Source: Roseiarcus sp963751165 (GTDB lineage Bacteria > Pseudomonadota > Alphaproteobacteria > Rhizobiales > Beijerinckiaceae). From it: a stretch of 64,000 bases of DNA. The notes under the pieces are model-generated. The model had not been told where the DNA came from. It saw nothing but the letters and a program-made list of their open reading frames with translations, and ran no database searches. The translations under genes were made by a program, and so were the position numbers. This document shows positions 19,197-27,333 of this stretch, piece after piece (position 1 is the stretch's first letter; the number at the start of each line of letters is the position of its first letter). The stretch spans positions 280,061-344,060 of the forward strand of contig CAVVTP010000009.1 in NCBI GenBank assembly GCA_963751165.1. The letters are read 5' to 3'.

Positions 19197-19580
19197 TCAG
19201 ATGAACTTGATCGCCCGGCCCGCGCCGCCGTTCGCCGAGACGATCGAGAAATCGCGCAGCGCGTAGGGCTCGCCGGCGAAGTTGAACGTCGCCGTCCGCG
19301 TCCCGTCCGTCAGCGTCCACGGGCAGGAATCCGCGCCCGTCTGCGTGTAGAGCGGCGTCTGGGCGTCGGTGAATCCGTTCGCGATCACGCAGTCGCCGAC
19401 GAGGAAGAAGTCGTCGATCGTTCCGTCGAACGAGGAGGGCTCGCCCAGGATCAGGTGGTCGACGCCACTGGAGAAGGTCGTAATCTCGCCGCTTGAAACT
19501 GCGGCGCCGAATGCCAGCTTCGGGCGATCGGAGAGGTTGAAATCGCCGGTTCCGCTGGCCAACGTCGGCGAGGTTTTCAT
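19197..19580 (-). pseudogene. Remnant of a large repetitive surface or secreted protein
   Basis: The frame ATLASGTGDFNL-like to AGRAIKFI resembles the end of one repeat from long adhesins or RTX/VCBS-type proteins of Rhizobiales: LAFGAAVSSGEITTFSSGVD, LILGEPSSFDGTI, then RTATFNFAGEPYAL and DFSIVSANGGAGRAIKF. Only about 128 residues remain, starting at a weak MKTSPTLASG, with no signal peptide and no C-terminal secretion domain, although such proteins usually run to over a thousand residues. I read it as a leftover fragment. A short free-standing gene is possible but less likely. It sits alone between the GRE operon and a repeat-like stretch. Confidence 0.5.
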
Positions 19581-19917
19581 AGACAGGCCATCCCGTACCT
19601 TCCTGTTCCTTCGCTGCTCGCGCGCGAAAATGTCGCTGTTCACGCGAAAATATTCGCTGTTCGGCAACACGAGACTCGCTGTTCTTGTGGACGAGTACGT
19701 CGCTTCGCTGCGCTGTTCAGGCCCCGGCCGCGATCGGAGCGCGCCGCGCCGGCGCCCGGCCTGCGCCGCGGGGCGATGCTGCGGATTTGGCGCTTCTGCG
19801 CAGCCTGGAATTTACCTTCATCGCGGATTTTACCATTTCTGATGTGAAAGGCACTGGCGCTGATGCCTCATTGTGTACTATATATGTTCTCATTCGCATG
19901 CATCAGAAAGGCGTTTG
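19581..19917. other. Gene-free stretch with repeated CGCTGTTC motif
   Basis: CGCTGTTC occurs three times within about 60 bases (19630-19685), each time after A/T-rich sequence. It looks like a worn relative of the CCCTGTT-rich dispersed repeat at 26915-27175 and 59270-59460. No gene recognised. Confidence 0.4.
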
Positions 19918-20409
19918 ATGACCGATCCGGCCGAACCCCGCTCCGCCCGCCCCGCGCTCTCGCCCGTCGCCCGGGCGCTGCGCCTCCAGCGGATCTTCGC
20001 CCGCCTGCAGGAGGGGGCGAGCTATGCGGCGATCGCTACGGAAGAGGGCCTGTCGCGCGAGCGGCTGCGTCAGATCGTCAAGGCGGCGGCGACGCGCCGG
20101 CAGTCTCGCCCCGACCACAGGAAGATGCAGTTCGCCCGGCTCGAGCCCGCCCTGCGCCTGGCCGCCCGCGGCGTCGCGGAGGGCGACGCGAAGGCCATTC
20201 CGCTGCTGATCAAGCTGGTCGACCGGCTCGACCGCTATTGCGATCCCGGCCTGTTCGAGAACTCGCCGCTGCTCGCCGACCTTGTCCCGCGGCCGAGGCG
20301 GCGTCAGCTTCGCCGCAGCGCGCTGCTCGCGGCGGACGAGCAGGCGGTCGAGCCTGGGGCTGAGCCGCCAGGAGCGCAAATCGACCTGGAACCTGATCCA
20401 ACGCCTTGA
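19918..20409 (+). CDS. Small helix-turn-helix protein
   Basis: A 163-residue protein with a sigma-factor-region-4-like helix-turn-helix: IFARLQEGASYAAIATEEGL leading into SRERLRQIVKAAATRRQ (about residues 30-65). A second part, MQFARLEPALRLAARGVAEG through IPLLIKLVDRLDRY, is helical. The C-terminus is charged. I place it with short Rhizobiales proteins of unknown role that carry this HTH. ATG 19918 is chosen over an upstream in-frame start because the preceding 15 residues look like leader sequence. It stands alone, with a surface-protein remnant upstream and a convergent dehydrogenase gene downstream. DNA binding is inferred from the motif only. Confidence 0.65.
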   Translation: MTDPAEPRSARPALSPVARALRLQRIFARLQEGASYAAIATEEGLSRERLRQIVKAAATRRQSRPDHRKMQFARLEPALRLAARGVAEGDAKAIPLLIKLVDRLDRYCDPGLFENSPLLADLVPRPRRRQLRRSALLAADEQAVEPGAEPPGAQIDLEPDPTP

Positions 20410-20523
20410 AAAGGCTCAAAACGGCAATGAGCGGCTATTGCAAAAACTTGGCATGGATTTGGGTTCTGCGCCGCATCCGCTTGGCGGCCGGCGCCCGTTT
20501 GTCGCGAGATGGCGACTTGACGC

Positions 20524-21442
20524 CTACGCCTTCAGCTCCGCCGGGAAGCCGGGCGCGCGCAAGTCCGTGTGCAGCGCGTCCTCGAGGAGCTTGACCACCT
20601 GGGTCGACCACGCCCCGCCGCCGTAGGCCTCGCGGGCGCGGATGAAGGTCTGCGAGGTGATCGCGGCGAGGTCGAGCGGCACGCCGAGCTCCCGCCCGAG
20701 CTTCATCGCGAAGCCGAGGTCCTTGCAGGCGAGGTCCATGGTGAAGCCGATATTGTAGGAGCCGTTCAGCACGAGCTGCGAACTCGGTCTCGTGGACGAA
20801 ACTGTTCCCCGAGCTCGCCTTGATGACGTGAAAAGCCTGCGCGAGGTCGAGGCCGCCGCGCTTGGCGAGCATCAGCGCCTCGCCCGCCGCGATGAGATGG
20901 ACGAAGGCGAGCATATTGGTGATGACCTTCATCACCGAGGCCGAACCCAGCGGCCCGACGTGGAAGATCGGGCCCCCCATCGCCTCGAGCGCGGCGCGAT
21001 GGCGCTCGAGGACGGCCGGCTCGCCGCCGACGATGACCGCGACCGCCCCGGCGGCCGCCATGTGAACCCCGCCCGTCACCGGGGCCTCGAGGGCGAAGAC
21101 GCCCTTTTCCGCGGCGATCGCGGCGAGGCGCTGGATCGAATCTGTATCGTCGGTGCTCATCTCGATCCAGGTCGAGCCGGGCTTGAGCCCCGCGAGCGCG
21201 CCCTCCGGGGCGGTCAGGACCCGCTCGGAAACGGCGGGCGAGGGAAGGCAGGTGAAGACAGCGTCGACCCTTTCGGCGAGCGCGCGCGGCAACTCCGCCC
21301 AGGCCGCGCCGGCGCCGACCAGGGGTTTCGCCGCAGCGGCGTCGATGTCGTACAACGTAAGATCGAACCCGGCGCGCTGAAGGCTGGCGGCCAGCGCGCT
21401 CCCGAGGCTGCCGAGTCCGATAAAGCCATAACGCATCGTCAT
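20524..21442 (-). CDS. NAD(P)-dependent beta-hydroxyacid dehydrogenase (3-hydroxyisobutyrate dehydrogenase family), apparent frameshift
   Basis: Oxidises beta-hydroxyacids or reduces semialdehydes such as tartronate semialdehyde. The N-terminus MRYGFIGLGSLGSALAASLQ is the GxGxxG nucleotide site. APVTGGVHMAAAGAVAVIVG is the substrate loop (family SGG) and VMKVITNML supplies the catalytic Lys (family GxxxKxxxN). After SSGNSFVHETE the frame breaks. Reading GAACTC at 20780-20785 as GACTC continues it as SQLVLNGSYNIGFTMDLACK to a normal C-terminus at 20524. The corrected length of about 305 residues is normal. GGGAGG precedes ATG 21442. Together with the enolase-superfamily and alcohol dehydrogenase genes on the same strand, it suggests sugar-acid metabolism. 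Confidence 0.85.
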
Positions 21443-21636
21443 TTACGCCTCCCAAACCATTGCCGGGGAGAATAGGCGCTCGGTCGCGTCGGGCAAGCGG
21501 CGAGTCGTCACGGGGCTTTGAAGGAACAACCGCTGGCGCGCGGGCATTGTTTGCGCTACATTTACATTTGCCGTTTGGCGCCTAAAGTAAATCATAATCT
21601 GAATGAGCGGCCGCCTTAATTCGGGAGCCTTTGACG

Positions 21637-22479
21637 GTGGAAACGATCGCGGCGGTGGCGGCGAAGAAGCTCGGCAAATTTCTTGCAGACGATTTCCAGG
21701 AAATTTTCGGGCCCTCCCATGACGAAGTGGCCGAGCGTCTCGGTTCGCTGGCCCGGAGCACCATTGAGTGCATCGCAAGAAGTGACGCGCTCTACCACAA
21801 TTTCGAACACACGATGCTGGTGACTGCGGTCGGCCGCGACATTTTGCGCGGGCGGGTGCTTCGCCAGAGAATGCTGCCTGAGGACTACAGCCACCTCATT
21901 TGCGCCTGCCTTCTGCACGACATCGGCTTCGTGCGCGGCATTCTGACGGGCGACACCAGGACGGAGTTCGTCATCGACGAAGCAGGCAACAAAGTCACGC
22001 TTCCTCGCGGCGCCTCGGACGCCGCGCTGATGCCCTACCACGTCGATCGGTCGAAGCTGTTCGCGTACGAGCGGCTCGGAACCTCGAAACATATCGATCC
22101 GGCGAGGGTCGCGGAAGCGATCGAACTCACCCGCTTTCCGCCCTGCCTCGACGGGCGGGAAAACGCCAATCTCGAGGCGAGGCTGATGCTGGCCTCGGAT
22201 CTCATCGGCCAGCTCGGGGACCCGCTTTATCCCAAGAAAGCCAACGCCCTCTTCGCCGAGTTCGAGGAGAACGGCAAAAATCGCCAATTCGGCTACCAGA
22301 CGCCGGCCGATCTGGTGGACAAGTATCCCAAGTTCTTTTCCGAGCTGGTCGCGGCCCACATCGAGGAGGGCGTTAAATACTTGTCAATGACCGCCTCGGG
22401 CCGCCAGTGGATCGCCAATCTCCACAATCACGTGTGGTGCGCCGAGAACGGCAACTGGCTCATGGGCCCGCAGCACTGA
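21637..22479 (+). CDS. HD-domain metal-dependent phosphohydrolase
   Basis: A 280-residue HD-superfamily protein, probably hydrolysing a nucleotide or cyclic nucleotide. The metal ligands are visible as HNFEHTMLV and LLHDIGF (the HD pair near residue 96), followed downstream by further His and Asp residues such as YHVDRSK and ASDLIGQLGD. There is no membrane segment and no sensor domain. GTG 21637 lies 9 bases after GGGAG; a TTG six bases earlier is too close to it. The gene lies alone on the plus strand between two minus-strand metabolic genes, and the convergent gene downstream ends 17 bases away. It is not close enough to a known family to name a substrate. Confidence 0.82.
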   Translation: METIAAVAAKKLGKFLADDFQEIFGPSHDEVAERLGSLARSTIECIARSDALYHNFEHTMLVTAVGRDILRGRVLRQRMLPEDYSHLICACLLHDIGFVRGILTGDTRTEFVIDEAGNKVTLPRGASDAALMPYHVDRSKLFAYERLGTSKHIDPARVAEAIELTRFPPCLDGRENANLEARLMLASDLIGQLGDPLYPKKANALFAEFEENGKNRQFGYQTPADLVDKYPKFFSELVAAHIEEGVKYLSMTASGRQWIANLHNHVWCAENGNWLMGPQH

Positions 22480-22495
22480 TCGGCTTGAGGCGCCG

Positions 22496-23707
22496 TCAGT
22501 CGGGCGGCGAGACCGGCCCGAATCGCGGCACGAGATGCAAGGCCGAGCCCTGCCAAGGGTGGGCGTTGGCGACCTCTTCGTCGAGCTCGATGCCGAGACC
22601 GGGCTCGTCCGGAGGAATGACATAGCCGTCCTCCCATCGGATCGGCTTCCTCAGAATGCTGGCATGGAAGCCGTCCCAGCGCTCGATGCTTTCGAGGATG
22701 AGGAAGTTCGGGCTGCAGGCGGCGAGCTGGACGTTGGCGGCTCCGACCACCGGCCCGCAGTAGAGATGCGGCGCGATCTGGGCGTAACGAGCCTCGGCCA
22801 TCGCCGCGATCTTTTTCGCCTCGAGCAGGCCTCCGACCCGGCCGAGATTGGGCTGCAGGATCGAGGCGGCGCCCGTCTCGAGCACGCGGGCAAATTCATA
22901 TTTCGTCGTCAGCCGCTCTCCGGTCGCAATCGGCATGCGGCACTGCGCGGCGACCTTCGCCATCTCCTCGGGCGCCTCGGGCGGCGTCGGCTCCTCGAAC
23001 CACAGCGGCTCATAAGGCTCGATTCGGCGGGCGAGCCGCAGCGCTCCCGAGACGGTGAACTGGCCGTGGGTGCCGAACAGGAGGTCGCACTTCGTTCCAA
23101 GCGCTTCGCGCAGGGTCTTGCAGAAGGCTTCGCTGAGCGCGAGCCGCTCGAGGCTCGGCTGTCTGGGGTCGAACGTGGAGTACGGGCCCGCCGGGTCGAA
23201 CTTCACCGCGGTGAATCCCTGCGCCACGTATTTTAGCGCTCGCTCGGCGGCGGCGTGAGGGACCGAGTAGACCGGGCTGTCGGAATAGGCGTGCGAGCCG
23301 GGCTCGTCGGGGTAAAGGTAGGTATAGCTGCGCAGCCGTTCGTGGACCTTTCCGCCGAGCAGCTCGTAGACCGGCTTTTCGACCGCCTTTCCGACGATGT
23401 CCCACAGCGCCATCTCAAGGCCCGACAGGACGCCCATCAGCGAAACGTCCGGCCTCAAGGTGTAGCCGCGGCCGTAGACGTTGCGCCACAGCGCCTCGAT
23501 CCGGAAGGGGTCCGCGCCCAGAACATGGCGCTCGAACACGTCCTCGATCATGGCGACGATCGCCTTCGGGGCGAAGCTCGCCGCATAGACCTCACCGACG
23601 CCCTCAATTCCGCAAGCGGTCCTGAGTTTCAGGAACACGAAATAGCGGCCGCCGAACGCGGGCGGCGGGTTGCCGACCACGAAGGTCTTCAGTTCCGCAA
23701 TCTTCAT
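22496..23707 (-). CDS. Enolase-superfamily (mandelate racemase / muconate lactonizing enzyme) protein, likely sugar-acid dehydratase
   Basis: A 403-residue TIM-barrel enzyme that removes the alpha-proton of a carboxylate. The N-terminal capping domain runs to about residue 130. KFDPAGPY holds a KxD-type base, CDLLFGTHGQF the first metal region, FEEPTPPE the second metal ligand, IATGERL the third, and PHLYCGPV a catalytic His, the pattern of acid-sugar dehydratases related to galactonate or mannonate dehydratase. The insert LYPDEPGSHAYSDSPVYSVP after the barrel start may shape substrate choice. It lies 53 bases downstream of the zinc alcohol dehydrogenase on the same strand and is probably co-transcribed with it. 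The exact sugar acid is unknown. Confidence 0.85.
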   Translation of the reverse strand: MKIAELKTFVVGNPPPAFGGRYFVFLKLRTACGIEGVGEVYAASFAPKAIVAMIEDVFERHVLGADPFRIEALWRNVYGRGYTLRPDVSLMGVLSGLEMALWDIVGKAVEKPVYELLGGKVHERLRSYTYLYPDEPGSHAYSDSPVYSVPHAAAERALKYVAQGFTAVKFDPAGPYSTFDPRQPSLERLALSEAFCKTLREALGTKCDLLFGTHGQFTVSGALRLARRIEPYEPLWFEEPTPPEAPEEMAKVAAQCRMPIATGERLTTKYEFARVLETGAASILQPNLGRVGGLLEAKKIAAMAEARYAQIAPHLYCGPVVGAANVQLAACSPNFLILESIERWDGFHASILRKPIRWEDGYVIPPDEPGLGIELDEEVANAHPWQGSALHLVPRFGPVSPPD

Positions 23708-23760
23708 GTCGGATTCCCTTGCCCCATCGCCTCGACCCTCTCAGCGGGAGAGGGGGAGAC

Positions 23761-24846
23761 TCAGAACACGATCACGTTCCTCAGTGCCTCGCCGGAGCGC
23801 GAGGAGGAGAGGGCATCGTTGATCCTCTCCAGCGGATACCGCCCGGTGACGAGCTCATCGAGTTTCAGCCGGCCCTCGCGATAGAGCCCGACGATCTTCG
23901 GCACGTCGATCAGCGGGCGGGCCGAGCCCATTTTCGAGCCGAGGATCTTTTGTCCGTCAGCAGCGAGCCAGCCGGGGTCGATGGTCGCGGTGACGCCCGA
24001 AGGCGGCATGCCGACGAGCACCGTTCCGCCGTTGCGCTTCATCAGCGAAGCGCCCTGTTCGGCCGCGCCCTTGACCCCGACGGTGACGAACACCCAGTCG
24101 GCCTTTCGCCCCCGCGTGAGCTCTTTCACGCGTCCCTCGACGTTTTCGCCCCTCGCGTTGATCGTGTGCGTCGCCCCGAATTCCCGGGCGGCCGCGAGCT
24201 TCCTCGCTTCCACGTCGATCGCGATGATCGGATCGCAGCCAGAAAGACGCGCGCCCTGGACCGAGTTGAGGCCGACGCCGCCGCAGCCGATCACCACGAC
24301 ACTCGAGCCCGCCCTGACATTGGCCGTATTGACCACCGCTCCCAGTCCGGTCAGCACGCCGCAGGCGATGATGGAGGCGCTGTCGAGTCTTATGTCCTCC
24401 GGGACAGCGACCGCCTGCGAGGCGTCCACCACCATATGCTCGGCGAAGGCGGCGGTCCGCAGGCCATGGACGAGCGGCTTGCCCTCGGCGTCGTGGAGCG
24501 GCGTCGCCCTGTCGAGCGGAAACACCTCTTCGCAGAAGATCGGTGCACCCTCGGTGCAAGCCGGGCAAAAGCCGCAGTTCCGGATGAGCGTCGCCACAAC
24601 GTGGTCGCCGGCCTCGAGCCGCGTCACGCCCGGCCCGACCGCCTCGACCACGCCCGCCGCCTCATGGCCGTATACAGCGGGCAGTTCGCCGCCCCATGCG
24701 CCGTCGAGAAAATATATGTCGCTGTGGCAGATCGCGCAGGCTGCCGTCCTGATCAGAACCTCGCCCGGGCCGGGAGGGCGGATTTCGATCGTTTCGATGG
24801 CGAGCGGTATGCCGAAGGCGCGGCAGACTGCGGCTCTGGTTTTCAT
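23761..24846 (-). CDS. Zinc-dependent alcohol dehydrogenase (class III-like)
   Basis: Medium-chain NAD-dependent dehydrogenase of 361 residues. Catalytic zinc ligands are in CHSD and GHEAAG, with a third Cys expected near CGVLTG. The structural zinc lobe is CGFCPACTEGAPIFC, giving four Cys. The Rossmann motif is VIGCGGVGLNSVQGA and IDVE supplies the NAD-selective acidic residue. The open frame continues upstream to 25845, but that part is the antisense of the sirtuin gene; ATG 24846 opens the family start MKTRAAVCRAFG. A near-palindrome 30 bases upstream may regulate it. It is probably in one transcript with the downstream enolase-superfamily gene and could oxidise a sugar or sugar alcohol. 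Confidence 0.9.
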   Translation of the reverse strand: MKTRAAVCRAFGIPLAIETIEIRPPGPGEVLIRTAACAICHSDIYFLDGAWGGELPAVYGHEAAGVVEAVGPGVTRLEAGDHVVATLIRNCGFCPACTEGAPIFCEEVFPLDRATPLHDAEGKPLVHGLRTAAFAEHMVVDASQAVAVPEDIRLDSASIIACGVLTGLGAVVNTANVRAGSSVVVIGCGGVGLNSVQGARLSGCDPIIAIDVEARKLAAAREFGATHTINARGENVEGRVKELTRGRKADWVFVTVGVKGAAEQGASLMKRNGGTVLVGMPPSGVTATIDPGWLAADGQKILGSKMGSARPLIDVPKIVGLYREGRLKLDELVTGRYPLERINDALSSSRSGEALRNVIVF

Positions 24847-25188
24847 TGGCGCCCCGGCAACTCGTTTCTGGCTCGCGGGCAAAATTTCGCCCCGGGCCCC
24901 GAATTTCAAGCGCAGTCTTGATGCGGGGGTCATCCATTTTTGTGGCGAGCTTTCGCTTGCCTGCGCTCCGGACGCAGAGCCCAGAGCGGAACGAAGTCGG
25001 AAAGGGCTTCTCAGGAGGTTCAGCGGCAACGCCGAAGGCTGCGCAAGGACGGGCTGTCGACACGGAGAGAAGAAGGTGAACGGATCCTTCGGCCCGGCTG
25101 CGGACCAATGCAACTTCTCGCGGAGGGGGTGCGAAGGGAGAGATCCCACGTGCATATTTGGAATCCATCGTGATAATTGAGTTGACAC
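24847..25188. promoter_or_regulatory. Divergent intergenic region with near-palindrome (24877-24892)
   Basis: Region between the divergent alcohol dehydrogenase and sirtuin genes. GGGCAAAATTTCGCCC at 24877-24892 is a near-perfect inverted repeat centred on AAATTT, 30 bases upstream of the dehydrogenase start. Size and position fit an operator for a dimeric regulator. No other feature stands out in these 340 bases. Confidence 0.4.
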
Positions 25189-25902
25189 ATGCCAAAACAC
25201 ATCTTTGTGCTGACCGGAGCCGGGATCTCCGCCGAGAGCGGGCTCGGCACGTTCCGCGACAAGCATGGCGACGGGATCTGGGCGCGGTTCGATCCAATTC
25301 GGCTCGCAACCCCTGAAGCCTTCGCGCGCGACCCGGAGACCGTGCTCGCCTTTTACGACGCTCGGCGGCAGAACCTGAGGAACGCCGCGCCGAACGCGGC
25401 GCACTTCGCTCTCGCCCAGCTCCAATGTGAGCTCTCCGCAAGGGGAGACCGCGTGACGCTCGTCACCCAGAACATTGACGACCTGCACGAGCGGGCAGGC
25501 TCGACAGAGGTCATCCACATGCACGGCGAACTGCTCGAGGCCCGCTGCGAGGGGTGCGGCGAGGTGCACCCTTGGCCCGGCGATCTCTCGCCGTCGCACG
25601 CTTGTTCCAACTGCGGCTTCGTAGGCGGATTGCGCCCGAATGTCGTCTGGTTCGGCGAGATGCCGCTCCGCATGGACGAGATCGACCGCGCGCTTATTGC
25701 CGCCGATCTTTTCGTCGCAATCGGCACCTCGGGCGCTGTTTATCCCGCAGCGGGCTTCGTCGCCGAAGCGCGCGCCTACGGCGTGCCGACTTGCGAGATC
25801 AACCTCGAGGCGGCTGACAACGCTTATTGCTTCGACGAGGCCCACTACGGCCCGGCGAGCGAGACGGTCCCGACCCGGGTTGAGGAATTCCTAGGAACGT
25901 GA
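25189..25902 (+). CDS. cobB: NAD-dependent protein deacylase of the sirtuin family
   Basis: Removes acetyl and probably succinyl groups from protein lysines, consuming NAD. Conserved blocks are GAGISAESGLGTFR (10-23), TQNIDDLHERAG (93-104) and HMHGE with the catalytic His112. The zinc ribbon has C120, C123, C139 and C142. AFYDARR contains the Tyr56-x2-Arg59 pair that marks class III sirtuins able to bind negatively charged acyl groups, as in E. coli CobB. The 237-residue length is complete. ATG 25189 opens MPKHIFVLTG. The gene is divergent from the alcohol dehydrogenase and about 100 bases upstream of an epoxide hydrolase-like gene on the same strand. Confidence 0.95.
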   Translation: MPKHIFVLTGAGISAESGLGTFRDKHGDGIWARFDPIRLATPEAFARDPETVLAFYDARRQNLRNAAPNAAHFALAQLQCELSARGDRVTLVTQNIDDLHERAGSTEVIHMHGELLEARCEGCGEVHPWPGDLSPSHACSNCGFVGGLRPNVVWFGEMPLRMDEIDRALIAADLFVAIGTSGAVYPAAGFVAEARAYGVPTCEINLEAADNAYCFDEAHYGPASETVPTRVEEFLGT

Positions 25903-26006
25903 TCGAATCAAAGAAGCGCGCGTTCGGCGGAGCCGACCAAGCCGCCTGCATCTACCTGGCGGCGCTGCTCAGACGGAGCTCTTGAACTCAGGTCGGATCG
26001 AATTCG

Positions 26007-26870
26007 TTGGCGACGGACCCTTCCATCCGCTTCAGTTTCATTTCGGCCAACGGCGTCACGCTGCATTGCGCCGAGGCGGGCCCGGACGATGGACCGCTGG
26101 TCGTGCTCCTGCACGGCTTTCCAGAATTCTGGTTCGCCTGGCGCGAGTATTTCCAGCCTCTCGCGAGGCATGGCTTTCGCGTCGTCGCGCCGGACCAGCG
26201 AGGCTATAACCTGAGCAGCAAGCCGGAAAGCCCGGAAGCCTATCGGCTGGAGGATCTCGCGGCCGACGTGTTCGCTATCGCTGACGTCCTCGGGCGCGAC
26301 CGGCTCCACGTGGTCGGCCACGACTGGGGCGCCACAGTCGCATGGACGATGGCGGGCCTCGAGCCGAAGCGTCTGTTGAGCGCCGCCATGATCCAGGCGC
26401 CCCATCCGACGATCTGGCTCAAGGCCATGCGCACCAATCATGACCAGCGCCAGAGGAGTCGGTATGTGCAGATTCTGCGGTTGCCCTGGCTTTCGGAGAT
26501 GACGTTGAAGATCGGGAATTACGCGGCGCTGGCGCGGGCATTCAAGACCTCGACCCGGCGCGACGCCTTCTCCCCGGAGACGCTCGACATTTATCGTGAA
26601 GCTTGGCGCCAGCCCGGCGCCGTGACCGGCATGCTGAATTGGTACCGGGCGCTCTACGTCGCCGAGCCGCCGACGCCGGCGCTGGGCAGCCTGACTCCAC
26701 CGACGCTCGTCCTCTGGGGGGACCGGGACGAGTTCGCCGTTCCCCATCTCGCCGACGACAGCGCGGCCTTGTGCAAGAACGTCCGCCTCCGTCATCTGCC
26801 GCAAGCCTCCCACTGGATCATCCACGACGCGCCGGACGTCGTCCGCGACGCGTTGCTCGACCACCTGTAG
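26007..26870 (+). CDS. Alpha/beta hydrolase, epoxide hydrolase type
   Basis: A 287-residue alpha/beta-fold enzyme. HGFPEF (36-41) is the oxyanion-hole motif of epoxide hydrolases. VVGHDWGATVAW puts an Asp nucleophile at D106 instead of Ser. GDRDEF supplies the acid and ASHWIIHD the catalytic His. NWYRALY in the cap holds a candidate epoxide-activating Tyr. A haloalkanoate dehalogenase is possible from the Asp nucleophile, but HGFPEF and the cap Tyr favour epoxide hydrolysis. The only start in range is TTG 26007. A short, clearly diverged copy of the cap segment lies at 31525-31603. Confidence 0.88.
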   Translation: MATDPSIRFSFISANGVTLHCAEAGPDDGPLVVLLHGFPEFWFAWREYFQPLARHGFRVVAPDQRGYNLSSKPESPEAYRLEDLAADVFAIADVLGRDRLHVVGHDWGATVAWTMAGLEPKRLLSAAMIQAPHPTIWLKAMRTNHDQRQRSRYVQILRLPWLSEMTLKIGNYAALARAFKTSTRRDAFSPETLDIYREAWRQPGAVTGMLNWYRALYVAEPPTPALGSLTPPTLVLWGDRDEFAVPHLADDSAALCKNVRLRHLPQASHWIIHDAPDVVRDALLDHL

Positions 26871-27333
26871 CTGTCGCCACAGTCGCGAGTTACCTAGTAT
26901 CCTGAATCTTGCCCCTGTTTCTGGAAATCTTTACGATGCATTGCCGCCCAGGCGTCTGGCGGCCGTCGGCCAGGAACGATTTTCTCCCTGTTCCTCCCTG
27001 CCGAGCGAGAATTGACGACACTGAACACCTGTGGCCTGAGCGAAAATCATTTGTTTACAGTCTCTTGAGCAAGAAATACATGTCAGTGTCGGGCAGATAT
27101 CAGGGAGAATTATCGGGAATTAACTCCCTGCTCCAGCCGGTAACAGGGAGACGACCAGTCGCTCGGAGTCGCGGCGGGTGAAGGGCCGGCGCCGCCTGCT
27201 AGGGTGCTGAAAAACAAAAAAGCGCCTTGCTCGGACCCTTGGAGCCTACGACCTTCCGGCGGCGCGGGATCCAAGCGTTAAAGACACAACACTAGGAGGT
27301 AGGCGTAGATTTAGAAACGCGGCCGCGTCCGGC
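26871..27333. repeat. Gene-free region with CCCTG / CAGGG dispersed repeat elements
   Basis: About 460 bases without a supported gene. From about 26915 to 27175 it holds several short blocks of the type CTCCCTGTTCCTCCCTG, TCAGGGAGAATTATC, GGGAATTAACTCCCTG and AACAGGGAG, in both orientations, so parts can pair. The same style of sequence fills 59270-59460. I read both as copies of an intergenic repeat family spread in related genomes. Confidence 0.5.

Noticed and set aside
22115..22130. GAACTC in the HD protein as a further GANTC error
   Set aside because: The frame is correct there (AIELTRF), so the sequence is genuine. Several other GAGTTC/GAACTC sites in intact genes were dismissed for the same reason.
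24847..25845. Alcohol dehydrogenase frame extended to 694 residues
   Set aside because: The extra part is the antisense of the cobB gene; the family start is at MKTRAAVC.
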